Of a DNA stretch of 64,000 bases, positions 48,220 to 54,450 are shown piece after piece. Source of the stretch: a virus; the IMG/VR virus record IMGVR_UViG_3300029309_000001, positions 55,027 through 119,026 of that record; one strand, 5' to 3'. How positions within the stretch are numbered: position 1 is the first letter of the stretch; each line of letters opens with the position of its first letter. The position numbers were made by a program, and so were the translations under genes. The notes beneath the pieces were generated by a model, which searched no databases, was not told the DNA's origin, and was given only the letters and a program-made list of their open reading frames with translations.

Positions 48220-48845
48220 TATATATAAGTTTTTAATTTGTCAGTATCTTTACTTTCTATTAGAGTATAAGTAAAACTATTTCCCCATACTTCTCTAGCA
48301 TGTTGACATATATCTAAAAATTCATGCCAGTCATCATTATCTGCAATTACTTGACAACCTGCTGACCACTTATCTACTTGTGTAGATTTTTTACCAGCAT
48401 ATTTAGTTGCTCTATGAATATTAATTCCAAATAATCCTGTATCTAAATTTTCAGTATTAAGATTATATATATCATCTCTGTTATTATCTCTGTAAACTGT
48501 TACTGGTTTACATTGACCTAAAGCTAAGTATTTACCTTGATGCAATCTTAATTTATGAGAACCTCTGTATTGTCCTTCTTTTAGAATTGCTGTACCTTTT
48601 TCATCAACAATAGGATCTTCCATGTAAAATTTACCTGGATCTGTTGTACAATCAAACTCATGATATTTCCATTCTCCATCTTGTTTATATGATAATGTAA
48701 TTGTATCATCAAATCTGTTTGTAACTTGTCCTGCTGTTTTTGAATTTCTAATTCCAATAATGTTTAAATTAAGATCTCCATTTTCAAAATACTTGTAACC
48801 TTTAGAGTCTATTACTTTTTTTAATAATTCTCTTCCGTATTTCAT
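48219..48845 (-). CDS. L,D-transpeptidase (YkuD)-like cell-wall enzyme
   Basis: A 208-aa protein with GINIHRATKY near 143 and KWSAGCQVI near 159-167. A histidine followed by SxGC is the catalytic signature of the YkuD/L,D-transpeptidase fold, with Cys164 as probable nucleophile. There is no signal peptide. In phages such proteins are usually taken as peptidoglycan-cleaving enzymes for lysis. A holin-like membrane protein is encoded about 1 kb upstream. It overlaps the preceding gene by 4 nt (ATGA). Peptidase versus transpeptidase activity cannot be told from sequence. Confidence 0.72.
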   Translation of the reverse strand: MKYGRELLKKVIDSKGYKYFENGDLNLNIIGIRNSKTAGQVTNRFDDTITLSYKQDGEWKYHEFDCTTDPGKFYMEDPIVDEKGTAILKEGQYRGSHKLRLHQGKYLALGQCKPVTVYRDNNRDDIYNLNTENLDTGLFGINIHRATKYAGKKSTQVDKWSAGCQVIADNDDWHEFLDICQHAREVWGNSFTYTLIESKDTDKLKTYI

Positions 48846-49192
48846 GATTCTGTTCTTTTTAAAGTTCTTTTTCTAGGGGGTGCAGTATTTTGGTCTGCAT
48901 TCCAATCATTTGCTGCTTGTTGAACTGCTGCTGATCTTGCAGCATTAATTTCTTCTGGTGTACCTTCTTGAGGTCCTGCCATAGTTTGAGCAATAAACAT
49001 TTGTGCTTGAATTCTTTCAGCACGTAGTTTTTCAATATCTCTTAAAAGTTCTTCATATTCTTTTTGAACTTTTAAATCTTTAATATTTTCTTTGTAATAA
49101 GCTGTAATTTCAGCTCTTCTTTGTTTTAGTTCTTCTTTTGAAAGTTGAACTTCTTCCTCAGTATGTTCTGAGTTGTTAACTTTTGTTGCCAT
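48842..49192 (-). CDS. Small coiled-coil protein
   Basis: A 116-aa protein dominated by a charged coiled coil (about 10-70: KEELKQRRAEITAYYKENI, then YEELLRDIEKLRAERIQ), followed by an Ala/Asn-rich segment and a basic tail PPRKRTLKRTES. It is the first gene after the TATCTTTG promoter and heads the long packaging operon. I recall similar short coiled-coil proteins in crAss-like phages but no function. Confidence 0.55.
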   Translation of the reverse strand: MATKVNNSEHTEEEVQLSKEELKQRRAEITAYYKENIKDLKVQKEYEELLRDIEKLRAERIQAQMFIAQTMAGPQEGTPEEINAARSAAVQQAANDWNADQNTAPPRKRTLKRTES

Positions 49193-49230
49193 AAATTTGG
49201 TTTTAAATTAATATTAAGTTAATTATATGA

Positions 49231-49249
49231 CAAAGATACAAAAAAAGTT
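49231..49249 (-). promoter_or_regulatory. Bacteroidetes-type promoter of the packaging operon
   Basis: The minus strand reads AACTTTTTTTGTATCTTTG. TATCTTTG fits the TAnnTTTG -7 consensus. It is preceded by a second TTTAAACTTTTTTT copy and lies 38 nt before ATG 49192. It also shares TTTTTTTGTAT with the other late motif. Confidence 0.6.
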
Positions 49250-49283
49250 TAAATAAAAAAAGTTTAAATTAAAATTTTATTTA

Positions 49284-49305
49284 AATACGTCATGGGTGAC
49301 GTTTT
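49284..49305 (-). terminator. Terminator after phoH, with ACGTCA/TGACGT stem
   Basis: ACGTCA at 49287-49292 pairs with TGACGT at 49297-49302 around a TGGG loop. On the minus strand the stem is flanked by A and T runs and followed by AAATAAAATTTT. It lies 7 nt after the phoH stop and just before the next promoter. The same stem recurs at 52916-52931. Confidence 0.55.
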
Positions 49306-49309
49306 ATAT

Positions 49310-49969
49310 TTAATGATAACCATTTAACAGTTCTAATAGATCATCTATAGCATCATGTCTATGAGAATCTTCTAATACTGTTTTAAATACGTAGTTTGAA
49401 TTAGTTAATTTAGCCATATCATGATAGGCAGACCAGTTTTTATCTTTAAGATCTATTTGATATGAGTCTCCACAGAATATCATTTTAGAATCTTTACCTA
49501 ATCTACCTATACACATTGCTAGTTGAGATCTACTTAAATTTTGAAACTCATCTACAATAACTACAGCATTATCAAATGTACGTCCTCTAAAATGTGCTAA
49601 TGATACAAGTTCTATACTTTCTTCTTTTTCCATCTTTTCTAAGATGTTAGCTTTATTATATACTTTACGCATATTAGAACGTATAGGAACTAACCACGGT
49701 TCCATTTTTTCACGTTCAGATCCAGGTAAAAATCCATTGTCTTCTGTTGATATTGTAGGTCTAGTTATAATTATTTTATTATACTGACGTTTAAAAAATT
49801 GATCTAACGCAATTTGTACTGCCAATAAGGTTTTACCACTTCCTGCTTTACCTACAATAAAATTAAAAGGATGTTTTAATATTTCAGTTTTAGCTTTCTT
49901 TTGTTCTGCAGATAAACTTATAGAAAATCTTACTGCCCCTTTTGGAGGAGTTTTTTCTTTATTTGTCAT
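49310..49969 (-). CDS. phoH: PhoH-like ATPase
   Basis: The start is placed at ATG 49969 (MTNKEKTPPKGAV), 4 nt after the upstream stop; a longer frame would begin inside the holin-like gene. The 219-aa product has Walker A GKAGSGKT, a conserved TRPTISTEDNGFLPG segment, Walker B VVIVDEFQN and the GDSYQID sensor motif, all typical of PhoH. PhoH-like proteins are RNA-helicase-like ATPases common in marine phages; their role in infection is unsettled. It is the last gene of the unit that starts at the strand switch. Confidence 0.9.
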   Translation of the reverse strand: MTNKEKTPPKGAVRFSISLSAEQKKAKTEILKHPFNFIVGKAGSGKTLLAVQIALDQFFKRQYNKIIITRPTISTEDNGFLPGSEREKMEPWLVPIRSNMRKVYNKANILEKMEKEESIELVSLAHFRGRTFDNAVVIVDEFQNLSRSQLAMCIGRLGKDSKMIFCGDSYQIDLKDKNWSAYHDMAKLTNSNYVFKTVLEDSHRHDAIDDLLELLNGYH

Positions 49970-49973
49970 ATGA

Positions 49974-50192
49974 TTACTTTTGTTTAGCAAATTTTTCTGC
50001 ACCAGCTATACCAAAACAACCTAGTACTACCCATGTAAAAGAATCATAAATAGTTTCATTGATTACTAAATCTTTGCCTAAATAGCCTGTCATTAAATCT
50101 AGAAGTGCAAAAAGTACCATTACTAAGAATGCTATAAATCCTACAACATTCTTTTCATTCCAGTCATTATTATCTTTAAATATTCCCCACAT
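49974..50192 (-). CDS. Holin-like two-span membrane protein
   Basis: A 72-aa protein: MWGIFKDNNDWNEKNVVGF leads into a hydrophobic segment (FIAFLVMVLFALLDLMTGYL), followed by a short loop and a second segment (FTWVVLGCFGIAGAEKF) with a basic end. Two membrane spans, small size and the basic tail fit a holin. I recall closely similar proteins in crAss-like phages. It overlaps the SNase gene by 1 nt. The L,D-transpeptidase-like enzyme about 1 kb downstream could be its lysis partner. Confidence 0.6.
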   Translation of the reverse strand: MWGIFKDNNDWNEKNVVGFIAFLVMVLFALLDLMTGYLGKDLVINETIYDSFTWVVLGCFGIAGAEKFAKQK

Positions 50193-50563
50193 TATCTTTT
50201 ACCTCCATTATATATTACGGCATGGCCGTCTTTGACTAATTGATCATTAATACAACAACTTGGATCAGTTTCATCATTTATTTCTATATGTAATTTACCT
50301 AATACTCTACCAAACTTACCTACACTTTCACTTTCTAAAATAAAATAGTCATTTATATTATCAGTGGTTAACATATCTATTAACGCTTGTTTTGCAGCTA
50401 GGCCACGTTTTTTTTCTTCCAAGTCTCTTGTTCTAGATTCAGGAGTATTGATTCCTACTAGTCTGATTCTTTTACGAACTGTTACGTCAAATCCAAGATC
50501 AATACTAGCATCAAGAGTATCTCCATCAACTACTCTTTCTAATTTTGCTTTATATGTATACAT
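50192..50563 (-). CDS. Staphylococcal-nuclease-like thermonuclease
   Basis: A 123-aa single SNase domain without signal peptide. RVVDGDTLDASID gives the metal-binding Asp residues (D13, D15). IRLVGINTPE gives catalytic Arg34 and Glu42, and KFGRVLGK gives Arg86, which together form the classical triad. It should cleave DNA or RNA with calcium. Its place at the head of the leftward unit suggests host DNA breakdown or DNA processing. It ends by overlapping the holin-like gene by 1 nt and follows the UVR-like gene by 4 nt. Confidence 0.88.
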   Translation of the reverse strand: MYTYKAKLERVVDGDTLDASIDLGFDVTVRKRIRLVGINTPESRTRDLEEKKRGLAAKQALIDMLTTDNINDYFILESESVGKFGRVLGKLHIEINDETDPSCCINDQLVKDGHAVIYNGGKR

Positions 50564-50567
50564 TGTT

Positions 50568-50942
50568 TTATGATTTAAATAATTTAGGATTTAGATCCCT
50601 TAATACTGCACACTTTTCATATTCTTCTTCATCAATGAAATGTTGCATCATATTTTCAAGTTCATAGTCCGTTATACCTTCATCAGGGTTATGTGCTAAT
50701 AAAGCACCATTCTTTGACTGCATTACTTGATCAAAGGTTTTCTTTTTAGTTACGATCATAAAGGAATTTCTAAACGCTCTATCCATTATTATTTGTTCAG
50801 CCTCCCATTGTTGTGCCTCAGTCAGCTTATCATAATTTTCTAGTGGGTCATTTACGGACATATGCTCTATTTTTTTTGTGTCAAAATTAATAAAAAAAAA
50901 TCTAAATATTGGGGATAGTTTTAATGAATTATTTTTTGCCAT
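50568..50942 (-). CDS. Small protein with UVR-like motif
   Basis: A 124-aa protein, first gene of the leftward block. The C-terminal part (about 95-118) reads MQHFIDEEEYEKCAVLRDLN, which resembles the UVR motif of UvrB/UvrC (EEDYExAAxLRD). The middle part is helical and acidic. An alternative start at M28 (MSVNDPLENYDKL) would remove a basic, aromatic N-terminus. I recall similar short proteins in crAss-like phages. The UVR resemblance is weak and no repair role is claimed. Confidence 0.55.
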   Translation of the reverse strand: MAKNNSLKLSPIFRFFFINFDTKKIEHMSVNDPLENYDKLTEAQQWEAEQIIMDRAFRNSFMIVTKKKTFDQVMQSKNGALLAHNPDEGITDYELENMMQHFIDEEEYEKCAVLRDLNPKLFKS

Positions 50943-50987
50943 ACAATCTTTCTTTTAAAAAAGAGGGCTTGTTTAGGGTATCCCCCC

Positions 50988-51008
50988 TATATACTTAATA
51001 TACAAAAA
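50988..51008 (-). promoter_or_regulatory. Late promoter-like motif at the strand switch
   Basis: The minus strand reads TTTTTGTATATTAAGTATAT, ending 45 nt before ATG 50942. C-runs flank it on the plus strand (TATCCCCCC before, AATCCCCCC after), giving a short direct repeat. It would drive the leftward unit up to the phoH terminator. Confidence 0.5.
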
Positions 51009-51143
51009 TCCCCCCACATATGAAAGTCCGTGAATTGAAAAGTTGTATATATGGCATGTGCGTTACCTCCTACTGTACTGCTCCCCAGCTTACAAAAGAC
51101 GGAAGTGTACCCCCATTGGGTCCACAGTCTAAAAAATTATATT

Positions 51144-51452
51144 ATGTCAGTATTTTTTCACAAAATCCCAGAGGGATCTAACACTATCGTGTGTAAATCA
51201 TCAGTTGAAAACATCCAAGAGGTAACCATCCAAACACCAGACGGTCCTAAAGTGGTTCAATCCAGAACACAACAAAACATCCAATTTGGATTGTTGTGTC
51301 TTGTGGATATTAACCCAAGGTCTTTAAAACTTAAACCTAATCAAGAACTAAAAGGTTTTAAAATGTCTGGTATCTTTGTAAAAGACCGTAATGAAAAGAA
51401 TGAAGACGGTTCTTTCAAAGACACAACCTTACAATGGGTAACACCTAAGTAA
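51144..51452 (+). CDS. First rightward gene, unknown early protein
   Basis: The start was set at ATG 51144 (MSVFFHKIPEGSN). A longer frame from 51051 runs through what looks like promoter and leader sequence. The 102-aa product has VTIQTPDGPKVVQSRTQQN and LKLKPNQELKGFKMSG, a small beta-rich domain with no recognised family. It is followed by a good hairpin terminator, so it forms a one-gene unit next to the strand switch and is probably an immediate-early protein. Its base composition is slightly richer in G and C than neighbouring DNA. Confidence 0.6.
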   Translation: MSVFFHKIPEGSNTIVCKSSVENIQEVTIQTPDGPKVVQSRTQQNIQFGLLCLVDINPRSLKLKPNQELKGFKMSGIFVKDRNEKNEDGSFKDTTLQWVTPK

Positions 51453-52062
51453 TAGTGTTTAAGGGTACTAGTGTATCCTTAACCTTTCTTAAGGCATTAC
51501 GCAATTTAACTCACTCAAATGTAGTCACTCAGTTTTACCTTGACTGGTTTACAAACTCAAACTATTCTCAATGTGAGTAAACATAAGACAATGTAACGCA
51601 ATCTAACAAGATTGTAGTTACTTGTCCTATATGTTACCAAGTTCTTGTCCTTAACAAAAAGAATTGACATAAAAACAATTTATTTGTTACAAAAAAAATT
51701 AATTGTGTGTATTAAGTTGTGTGTGATAGTCTTATTTCCCACATATAACCACCTTTTACCACATCATAACAACTGATTGGTACATAATAAATAATATAGC
51801 TATCATAACTTGTTTGTTGATGATTGTATCTTACAAGGGTACATAATGACTCTGGTTATGATGGCTATTACTATATGTCTCTTCTCTCTCTATAGAATGA
51901 GCATATTAGTATCCGCAATATTAAAAAATCACAAAGAGAGTTAGCTAGTGCACATAGCTACCATCCTGATACTACTATAGGCAGTGAAATACAGAAATAA
52001 GACTAGGATCTGTACTCTCTTTTATATTCAACTCAAATCATTAATCACTTAAAATAATAATT
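51453..52062 (+). other. Roughly 600-bp non-coding, structured region
   Basis: No convincing gene is present in this stretch. It holds the terminator at 51459-51482 and a long inverted repeat: ATAGCTATCATAAC at 51796-51809 against its complement at 51855-51868, 13 of 14 matching, with a 45-nt loop that itself contains TTGTA-TCT-TACAA. GTGTGT runs and CTCTCTT runs follow. A 28-aa hydrophobic frame (ATG 51858 to 51944) overlaps the right arm and is not called as a gene. The region could be a structured RNA, a regulatory leader or an origin; I see no tRNA. Confidence 0.5.
51459..51482 (+). terminator. Terminator after the first rightward gene
   Basis: TTAAGGGTAC at 51459-51468 pairs with GTATCCTTAA at 51473-51482 (one G-U pair) around a TAGT loop, 6 nt after the stop codon. 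It is followed by CCTTTCTTAAGG. Confidence 0.65.
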
Positions 52063-52386
52063 ATGAAAGTTACTATTAAAAAACTATTATCAGGCATTAT
52101 AGTGCCATTATCAATCTTATACCTTAACTACTTACATGTAGATGTATTCTTTACTACTGTGTTAGGATCTATAGCAACCGTTATAGTAAATTTAGCAGCA
52201 TTATCTTGTTGCTTTATATTATTTCATCATCACCCAGCATATAAGTTTAGAATACGGGGTGAGTATGTACCAATGTGCACAATAGGAATTGGAGCACAAG
52301 CTGGTATGATAGGAATTGTATTACCATTCTATGTTATAGCATTTGGATGGGAAGATGTATCACCAACTAAAGATCCATGGATATGA
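52063..52386 (+). CDS. Predicted inner-membrane protein with three hydrophobic segments
   Basis: A 107-aa protein: LLSGIIVPLSILYLNYL, VLGSIATVIVNLAALSCCFILF and IGAQAGMIGIVLPFYVIAFGW are strongly hydrophobic, with HHHPAYKFRIR between the second and third. No family recognised. It overlaps the next gene by the classical ATGA. Early membrane proteins of phages often act on host physiology or superinfection, but nothing here shows that. Confidence 0.6.
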   Translation: MKVTIKKLLSGIIVPLSILYLNYLHVDVFFTTVLGSIATVIVNLAALSCCFILFHHHPAYKFRIRGEYVPMCTIGIGAQAGMIGIVLPFYVIAFGWEDVSPTKDPWI

Positions 52387-52928
52387 AAAAGTTTAGAGCA
52401 AGTAGCATTGTTAACTTACAGATAAAACAACCATCAAACATAATGGTATCAGTATTATCTGAGACAGATAGATTAATAGTTAACAAAGGGTTTTATAATA
52501 TGCATGTAAGTGAAACATTAAATTATGTAGATCAAAAAGTATCTACAGAGTACACTGGTTATTATGATGCACCTAAATGGTTAAGATACAAATTAGGAAA
52601 TACTCATTTTACTATTAAAGGAAATGATACTGCAGATTTTACTTTCTGTACAGGAATATATAACTTTAATATACGTACTGAAACAGATAATTTAAAACTG
52701 AAAGATAGTTATGATCATTTAAATATCCTTAAAGAACATCAAAAAACAATTCGTGATCTAAGAAATAGAATAAAATCTATCAAAGACATTAGGCAATTGT
52801 ATTTAGATTGTGAAGCTAATGAACCATTTCATGAAGACTTTGAATTTTATGATGTTCAACAACTCTCAACAAACTTTGTTATATCATATGATAAGTTTAT
52901 GAAAGGTACAGATTTACGTCAATGGTGA
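52383..52928 (+). CDS. Unknown early protein, 181 aa
   Basis: The second Met (52383) is chosen because it gives an ATGA overlap with the stop of the membrane protein gene; a start at 52377 is also possible. The N-terminal half looks beta-rich (QIKQPSNIMVSVLSETDRLI), the middle (about 115-140) is a charged helix (LNILKEHQKTIRDLRNRIKS). No family recognised. The stop codon lies within the right arm of the ACGTCA hairpin, and a strong terminator follows about 100 nt later. Confidence 0.55.
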   Translation: MKKFRASSIVNLQIKQPSNIMVSVLSETDRLIVNKGFYNMHVSETLNYVDQKVSTEYTGYYDAPKWLRYKLGNTHFTIKGNDTADFTFCTGIYNFNIRTETDNLKLKDSYDHLNILKEHQKTIRDLRNRIKSIKDIRQLYLDCEANEPFHEDFEFYDVQQLSTNFVISYDKFMKGTDLRQW

Positions 52929-52931
52929 CGT
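52916..52931 (+). repeat. ACGTCA/TGACGT hairpin, second copy
   Basis: ACGTCA-ATGG-TGACGT, with the same stem as the hairpin at 49287-49302 (loop TGGG there). The stop codon of the 181-aa gene lies in the right arm. It may be a protein-binding site, an RNA processing site or coincidence. Confidence 0.4.
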
Positions 52932-52987
52932 ACTAACAGTACCATTATTGTAATACTATATTATTACATACAGTTTAAGTGAGAGTA

Positions 52988-53009
52988 GTTAGGTGGGAAA
53001 CCACGTAAC
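52988..53009 (+). other. RNA hairpin with GNRA tetraloop
   Basis: GTTA-G-GTGG-GAAA-CCAC-G-TAAC forms two stacked 4-bp helices around a single G-G mismatch, capped by a GAAA tetraloop. This is a well-formed RNA structure between the 181-aa gene and its terminator. It may stabilise the 3' end of the mRNA or be part of a small RNA. Confidence 0.45.
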
Positions 53010-53024
53010 TGCATTTGAGTGGGA

Positions 53025-53054
53025 AAAAGAGGGGATGTAAAAGTCTCCTCTTTT
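53025..53054 (+). terminator. Strong rightward terminator
   Basis: AAAAGAGGGGA at 53025-53035 pairs with TCTCCTCTTTT at 53044-53054 (one G-U pair) around an 8-nt loop; the U-rich arm continues as CTT. It ends the 52063-52928 unit. Confidence 0.75.
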
Positions 53055-53080
53055 CTTAAAACCAAAACAAGTATTACGGC

Positions 53081-53233
53081 ATGGAAGAAATTAAAAAACA
53101 TTATAGACAAAAAGAATTAGATACAGTTGGTGAACCACATATACCAAGATGGTTTAGTGGACCAAAGTATCCTAAACCAAGAATATGGGTATCTAAGGAT
53201 ACATTAAAAAAGAAAAGAAAATGCAAAAAATAA
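53081..53233 (+). CDS. Small basic protein, 50 aa
   Basis: MEEIKKHYRQKELDTVGEP leads to RWFSGPKYPKPRIWVSKD and a Lys-rich end. It is the first frame after the terminator at 53025-53054 and overlaps the lipoprotein gene by 13 nt. The composition (Trp, Pro, many Lys) suggests nucleic-acid or protein binding, but no family is known. Confidence 0.45.
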   Translation: MEEIKKHYRQKELDTVGEPHIPRWFSGPKYPKPRIWVSKDTLKKKRKCKK

Positions 53234-53394
53234 TTATAATAATAGCATCACTACTATTTACATCTTGTAGTATACTATCTCCAATAACAGATAAAGAAAG
53301 AGAACTAAACTATCAAATAGATAAATTATATCTAGATTATCAGTATAAAAAAGATTCATTAATAATAGAATATTACCATGAAAAAGATAGGTAA
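53221..53394 (+). CDS. Small lipoprotein
   Basis: A 57-aa protein with a lipoprotein signal: MQKIIIIIASLLFTSC, with the lipobox cysteine at residue 16. The mature part (about 41 residues) is charged and helical (SPITDKERELNYQIDKLY). It would be anchored in a cell membrane. Size and type resemble Rz1-like spanins, but those normally lie with lysis genes, and this one is in the early module. A host-surface or exclusion role is equally possible. Confidence 0.6.
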   Translation: MQKIIIIIASLLFTSCSILSPITDKERELNYQIDKLYLDYQYKKDSLIIEYYHEKDR

Positions 53395-53500
53395 AGAAAA
53401 TAGTAGAGTACCAGCAGTAATAGAAAGAGTACTTGGTACTATAACAGCAATTTTAATATTATATTCATTTATTCAAATAATAATACATTTTATATCATGA
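53378..53500 (+). CDS. Single-span membrane micro-protein, 40 aa
   Basis: MKKIGKENSRVPAVIERVLG is followed by a hydrophobic segment (TITAILILYSFIQIIIHFIS) that reaches the C-terminus. It overlaps the lipoprotein gene by 17 nt and the next gene by ATGA. This chain of overlaps supports a real gene. Possibly a membrane partner of the lipoprotein. Confidence 0.5.
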   Translation: MKKIGKENSRVPAVIERVLGTITAILILYSFIQIIIHFIS

Positions 53501-54036
53501 GAGACATGTCCAAAATTAATATAACAAAAGATGTAGGTGCACATATTATGCTAAGTGCATTTAAAGAAGATACAATTAATAGAAAATATTTAGTAGATCT
53601 ATTATTTAAATCACTAGATGAACACAGTATAACTACGTTTCTACAGATTATGACTGATAAAGAACCACCTGTTTTACCTAAAGTAGGTGATGTTATAATA
53701 TATACTGAAGATAAATATGATCCAATTTCATGTGAAGCAGATGTATTAAAAGATAATAATGTATATTGTGACGAAAAATGTATGTTATATCCTGATAGAA
53801 AAACGTTTTATGCTATTATTACTAGTGATACTGGATATAATGACACATTTAATCCATGGCATTACAAGTTTAAAGTATCTGTAATTAGCAATGATTCTGA
53901 AGGTGAGCTAGTACTTGTTAAAAAAGAAGTAAGATGGGAAGATCTTAATATATTAACTAAGAATAATACTATTCGTAAAAAATGTAAAAATGTTTATGAA
54001 ACACTCATACAAGGGACACCAAAACTACCGTTCTAG
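53497..54036 (+). CDS. Unknown early protein, 179 aa
   Basis: MRDMSKINITKDVGAHIM starts a helical N-terminus; PPVLPKVGDVIIYTEDKYDP begins a beta-rich middle that looks like a small barrel (about 60-150) with two Cys (VYCDEKC). The C-terminus is basic (KNNTIRKKCKNVYETL). No family recognised. It is coupled by ATGA overlap to the upstream micro-protein. Confidence 0.55.
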   Translation: MRDMSKINITKDVGAHIMLSAFKEDTINRKYLVDLLFKSLDEHSITTFLQIMTDKEPPVLPKVGDVIIYTEDKYDPISCEADVLKDNNVYCDEKCMLYPDRKTFYAIITSDTGYNDTFNPWHYKFKVSVISNDSEGELVLVKKEVRWEDLNILTKNNTIRKKCKNVYETLIQGTPKLPF

Positions 54037-54037
54037 T

Positions 54038-54112
54038 ATGTTTGGTGCAGCAATTGGTTTTATAGGTATATTTTTTACCGTTATAATAATATTAATTACA
54101 AAATGGATATAG
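54038..54112 (+). CDS. Membrane micro-protein, 24 aa
   Basis: MFGAAIGFIGIFFTVIIILI followed by TKWI: almost entirely one membrane span. It starts 1 nt after the stop of the 179-aa gene and overlaps the winged-helix gene by 10 nt. It is called because of the tight packing; it may be fortuitous. Confidence 0.35.
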   Translation: MFGAAIGFIGIFFTVIIILITKWI

Positions 54113-54348
54113 ATAAATTTGGTATTGTAAATGATAAAGTTATAGGTGATCCTGAACTTAGTTTACAAGCCAAAGGTATCTATAGCATTTTATGCACTTA
54201 CGCAAACAAAAATAGGAAATGTTTTCCATCTATAGCTACTATAGCTGACACAGCAAATGTTAGCCAAAGAACTGTAGATAGAAAAATAAAAGAGTTAAAA
54301 AATAAAAATTATGTAAAAAGATCAGGAAAATTTCTAATTATTTTATAG
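54103..54348 (+). CDS. Winged-helix DNA-binding protein (HTH_36-like)
   Basis: An 81-aa protein, almost entirely one winged-helix domain: DKVIGDPELSLQAKGIYSIL, then CFPSIATIADTANVSQRTVDRKIKEL, where SIATIADTANVSQRTVD is the helix-turn-helix, and a short wing (NYVKRSGKF). This resembles the N-terminal domain of replication initiators and HTH_36 proteins, but the C-terminal domain of such initiators is missing. It may be a transcription regulator of the early module. A near-palindrome overlaps its 3' end. Confidence 0.75.
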   Translation: MDIDKFGIVNDKVIGDPELSLQAKGIYSILCTYANKNRKCFPSIATIADTANVSQRTVDRKIKELKNKNYVKRSGKFLIIL

Positions 54349-54366
54349 TTAGATAGCTATATAACT
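54347..54366 (+). promoter_or_regulatory. 20-bp near-palindrome, candidate operator
   Basis: AGTTAGATAGCTATATAACT is symmetric about TAGCTA except for one mismatched pair. It begins in the stop codon of the winged-helix gene and lies about 55 bp upstream of the promoter-like element at 54422. It could bind the winged-helix protein as a dimer. Confidence 0.35.
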
Positions 54367-54421
54367 CCTGAAAAGTTTGCATAGTTCAAATTTTTTATGT
54401 ATATCACATGGTTTAATTACG

Positions 54422-54429
54422 TAGATTTG
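54422..54429 (+). promoter_or_regulatory. Bacteroidetes-type -7 element
   Basis: TAGATTTG fits TAnnTTTG and lies 21 nt before ATG 54451. No clear TTTG is seen at the expected -33 distance, so it is a partial promoter. TTACGTA occurs on both sides (54417 and 54442). Confidence 0.4.
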
Positions 54430-54450
54430 TATAATTAATTTACGTATAAA

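Noticed and set aside
51051-51143. Upstream extension of the first rightward gene
   Set aside because: It would place the start in the divergent control region and adds a segment with no conserved look; ATG 51144 fits better.
51858-51944. 28-aa hydrophobic frame in the non-coding region
   Set aside because: It overlaps an arm of the inverted repeat, has no coupling to neighbours and could easily arise by chance in AT-rich DNA.
51512-53020. CACTCAAATG at 51512-51521 and its complement CATTTGAGTG at 53011-53020 as a long-range pairing
   Set aside because: A 10-bp match 1.5 kb apart is not surprising in AT-rich DNA; a shared CTCACTCAAAT at about 55478 also looks like chance.
51453-53080. tRNA genes in the non-coding stretches
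   Set aside because: No cloverleaf with a TTC-type loop and acceptor stem could be drawn; the hairpins seen do not fit tRNA.
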